A stretch of 64,000 nucleotides of DNA from Bacillota bacterium (GTDB lineage: Bacteria; Bacillota; Clostridia; Lachnospirales; Lachnospiraceae), in contig JAEYLX010000026.1 of assembly GCA_023407575.1 (NCBI GenBank), positions 186,001-250,000 on the forward strand. The letters are read 5' to 3'. A program made the translations under genes and the position numbers. Below, piece after piece: positions 63,417 to 64,000 of the stretch. Under the pieces are notes generated by a model, which worked only from the letters and a program-made list of their open reading frames with translations, made no database searches and had not been told where the DNA came from. Numbering within the stretch: position 1 is the stretch's first letter; every line of letters starts with the position of its first letter.

Positions 63417-64000
63417 ATGAAAGGTATCGTAAGTCAGTTGAAAGCTAAGGGTACATATCTAAGTTCCAAGGTGCTTTGTCATAAAAAACAATTATTACTA
63501 TTATTCTTGTTAGTTTTCGCGATATTTGGGCTCACAAGACCTGATACAACAAAGGCAGATGCTAACTCCATGGTTGGTGTAAAAGTAAATTATCTAGAGG
63601 AAACAGTAACATTGTCACCTGGTAGCGGGGGAAGTGCAAAGTATTATATGAGCCTGGATAATAAAAAGACCTGGGAAGTAATCGATCCAACAAATGCTGC
63701 GGACAAAACAGCAACCATAGATATATCAGGTTACTTATCGTCAAAAGCAATTGATATTGTTTTTAAAGGAAATAAGGATTTAAATCCTACTACATTGACA
63801 TTACAAGCAGAAGATAGAAATTTGAAGGTTTCCTATGTCGTAATTAATGGAGCTAGCTCAATATCGGTTAACCAAGGCTCACTTCAATATAAAAAAGGAG
63901 CAAATGGAGATTGGAAGTCTTATAGCGGTACTTTACCTTTATCTTCTTACGAGATAAAAGGAACAACGCTGTATTTTAGAAGCGCACCTGCAGAAGGGAA
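63417..64000 (+). CDS. Secreted repeat-type surface protein (3'-partial)
   Basis: An open frame from ATG 63417 runs to the window end (194 codons). The N-terminus is basic and is followed by a strong hydrophobic stretch (LLLLFLLVFAIFGL, ~27-40), so the product is exported; cleavage may follow TKADA near residue 51. The mature part is Ser/Thr/Asn-rich and beta-strand-like, with partly repeating segments (KYYMSLDNKKTWE, LQYKKGANGDWKSY). No domain is recognised; the pattern resembles large clostridial cell-surface proteins. Only the beginning is in the window. Confidence 0.75.
   Translation, partial: MKGIVSQLKAKGTYLSSKVLCHKKQLLLLFLLVFAIFGLTRPDTTKADANSMVGVKVNYLEETVTLSPGSGGSAKYYMSLDNKKTWEVIDPTNAADKTATIDISGYLSSKAIDIVFKGNKDLNPTTLTLQAEDRNLKVSYVVINGASSISVNQGSLQYKKGANGDWKSYSGTLPLSSYEIKGTTLYFRSAPAEG

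Overview
The window is AT-rich, gene-dense DNA of a low-GC Gram-positive anaerobe. Strong GGAGG ribosome sites, LytTR/DUF3021 regulation, a GH13/GH3/Leloir sugar repertoire and Thr/Pro-rich lipoprotein linkers point to the Clostridia, most like a saccharolytic Lachnospiraceae-type Clostridium. The species is my inference; no rRNA or tRNA gene was seen.

Layout. 0-3.4 kb: end of a maltodextrin operon (MalF/MalG-type permeases, neopullulanase-type GH13). 3.5-15.4 kb: single genes (nucleotidyltransferase, chemoreceptor, CotH-type lipoprotein, GH3 beta-glucosidase, degenerate GGDEF protein, CPBP protease, alpha/beta hydrolase, asparaginase). 15.6-24.2 kb: heterodimeric ABC exporter, PucR-type regulator, polysaccharide deacetylase, a Nudix pseudogene fragment, and a LytTR-DUF3021-ABC operon. 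24.2-27.4 kb: SDR, MEMO-AMMECR1 fusion, PNPOx-like flavoprotein.

27.5-40.5 kb is an apparently complete reductive pyrimidine catabolism locus: two class III aminotransferases, an iron-type alcohol dehydrogenase, a NitT/TauT-type ABC importer, dihydropyrimidinase, a PreA-type dihydropyrimidine dehydrogenase and an M20 ureidopropionase. Inferred flow: uracil -> dihydrouracil -> N-carbamoyl-beta-alanine -> beta-alanine -> malonic semialdehyde -> 3-hydroxypropionate. Two proteins are unusual. The importer's binding lipoprotein reads as a circular permutation of the NMT1/THI5 fold. The dehydrogenase keeps four Fe-S cluster motifs but lacks the FAD/NAD(P)H module.

41.0-47.6 kb matches a flavin-based extracellular electron transfer (FLEET) locus: Ndh2 with a membrane tail, DmkB- and DmkA-like demethylmenaquinone enzymes, a two-repeat PplA-like lipoprotein and an ApbE/FmnB flavin transferase. 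EetA and EetB are not seen. 47.8-49.3 kb: Lrp and ArsR regulators. 49.5-53.6 kb: galK-galE-galT. 53.7-56.7 kb: secreted M14 carboxypeptidase, shikimate-kinase-like protein, fRMsr. 56.8-63.2 kb: uvrB-uvrA followed by a YfbR-like HD nucleotidase and an AlkZ-related protein. The window ends inside a secreted protein.

Intergenic space carries several repeat families: a 142-bp MITE with GTAAC ends (five copies between 31.7 and 46.4 kb, two with clear 8-bp target duplications), a structured palindrome in two copies whose stems differ but whose internal loops are conserved, and an 87-bp tandem repeat ahead of ndh2.
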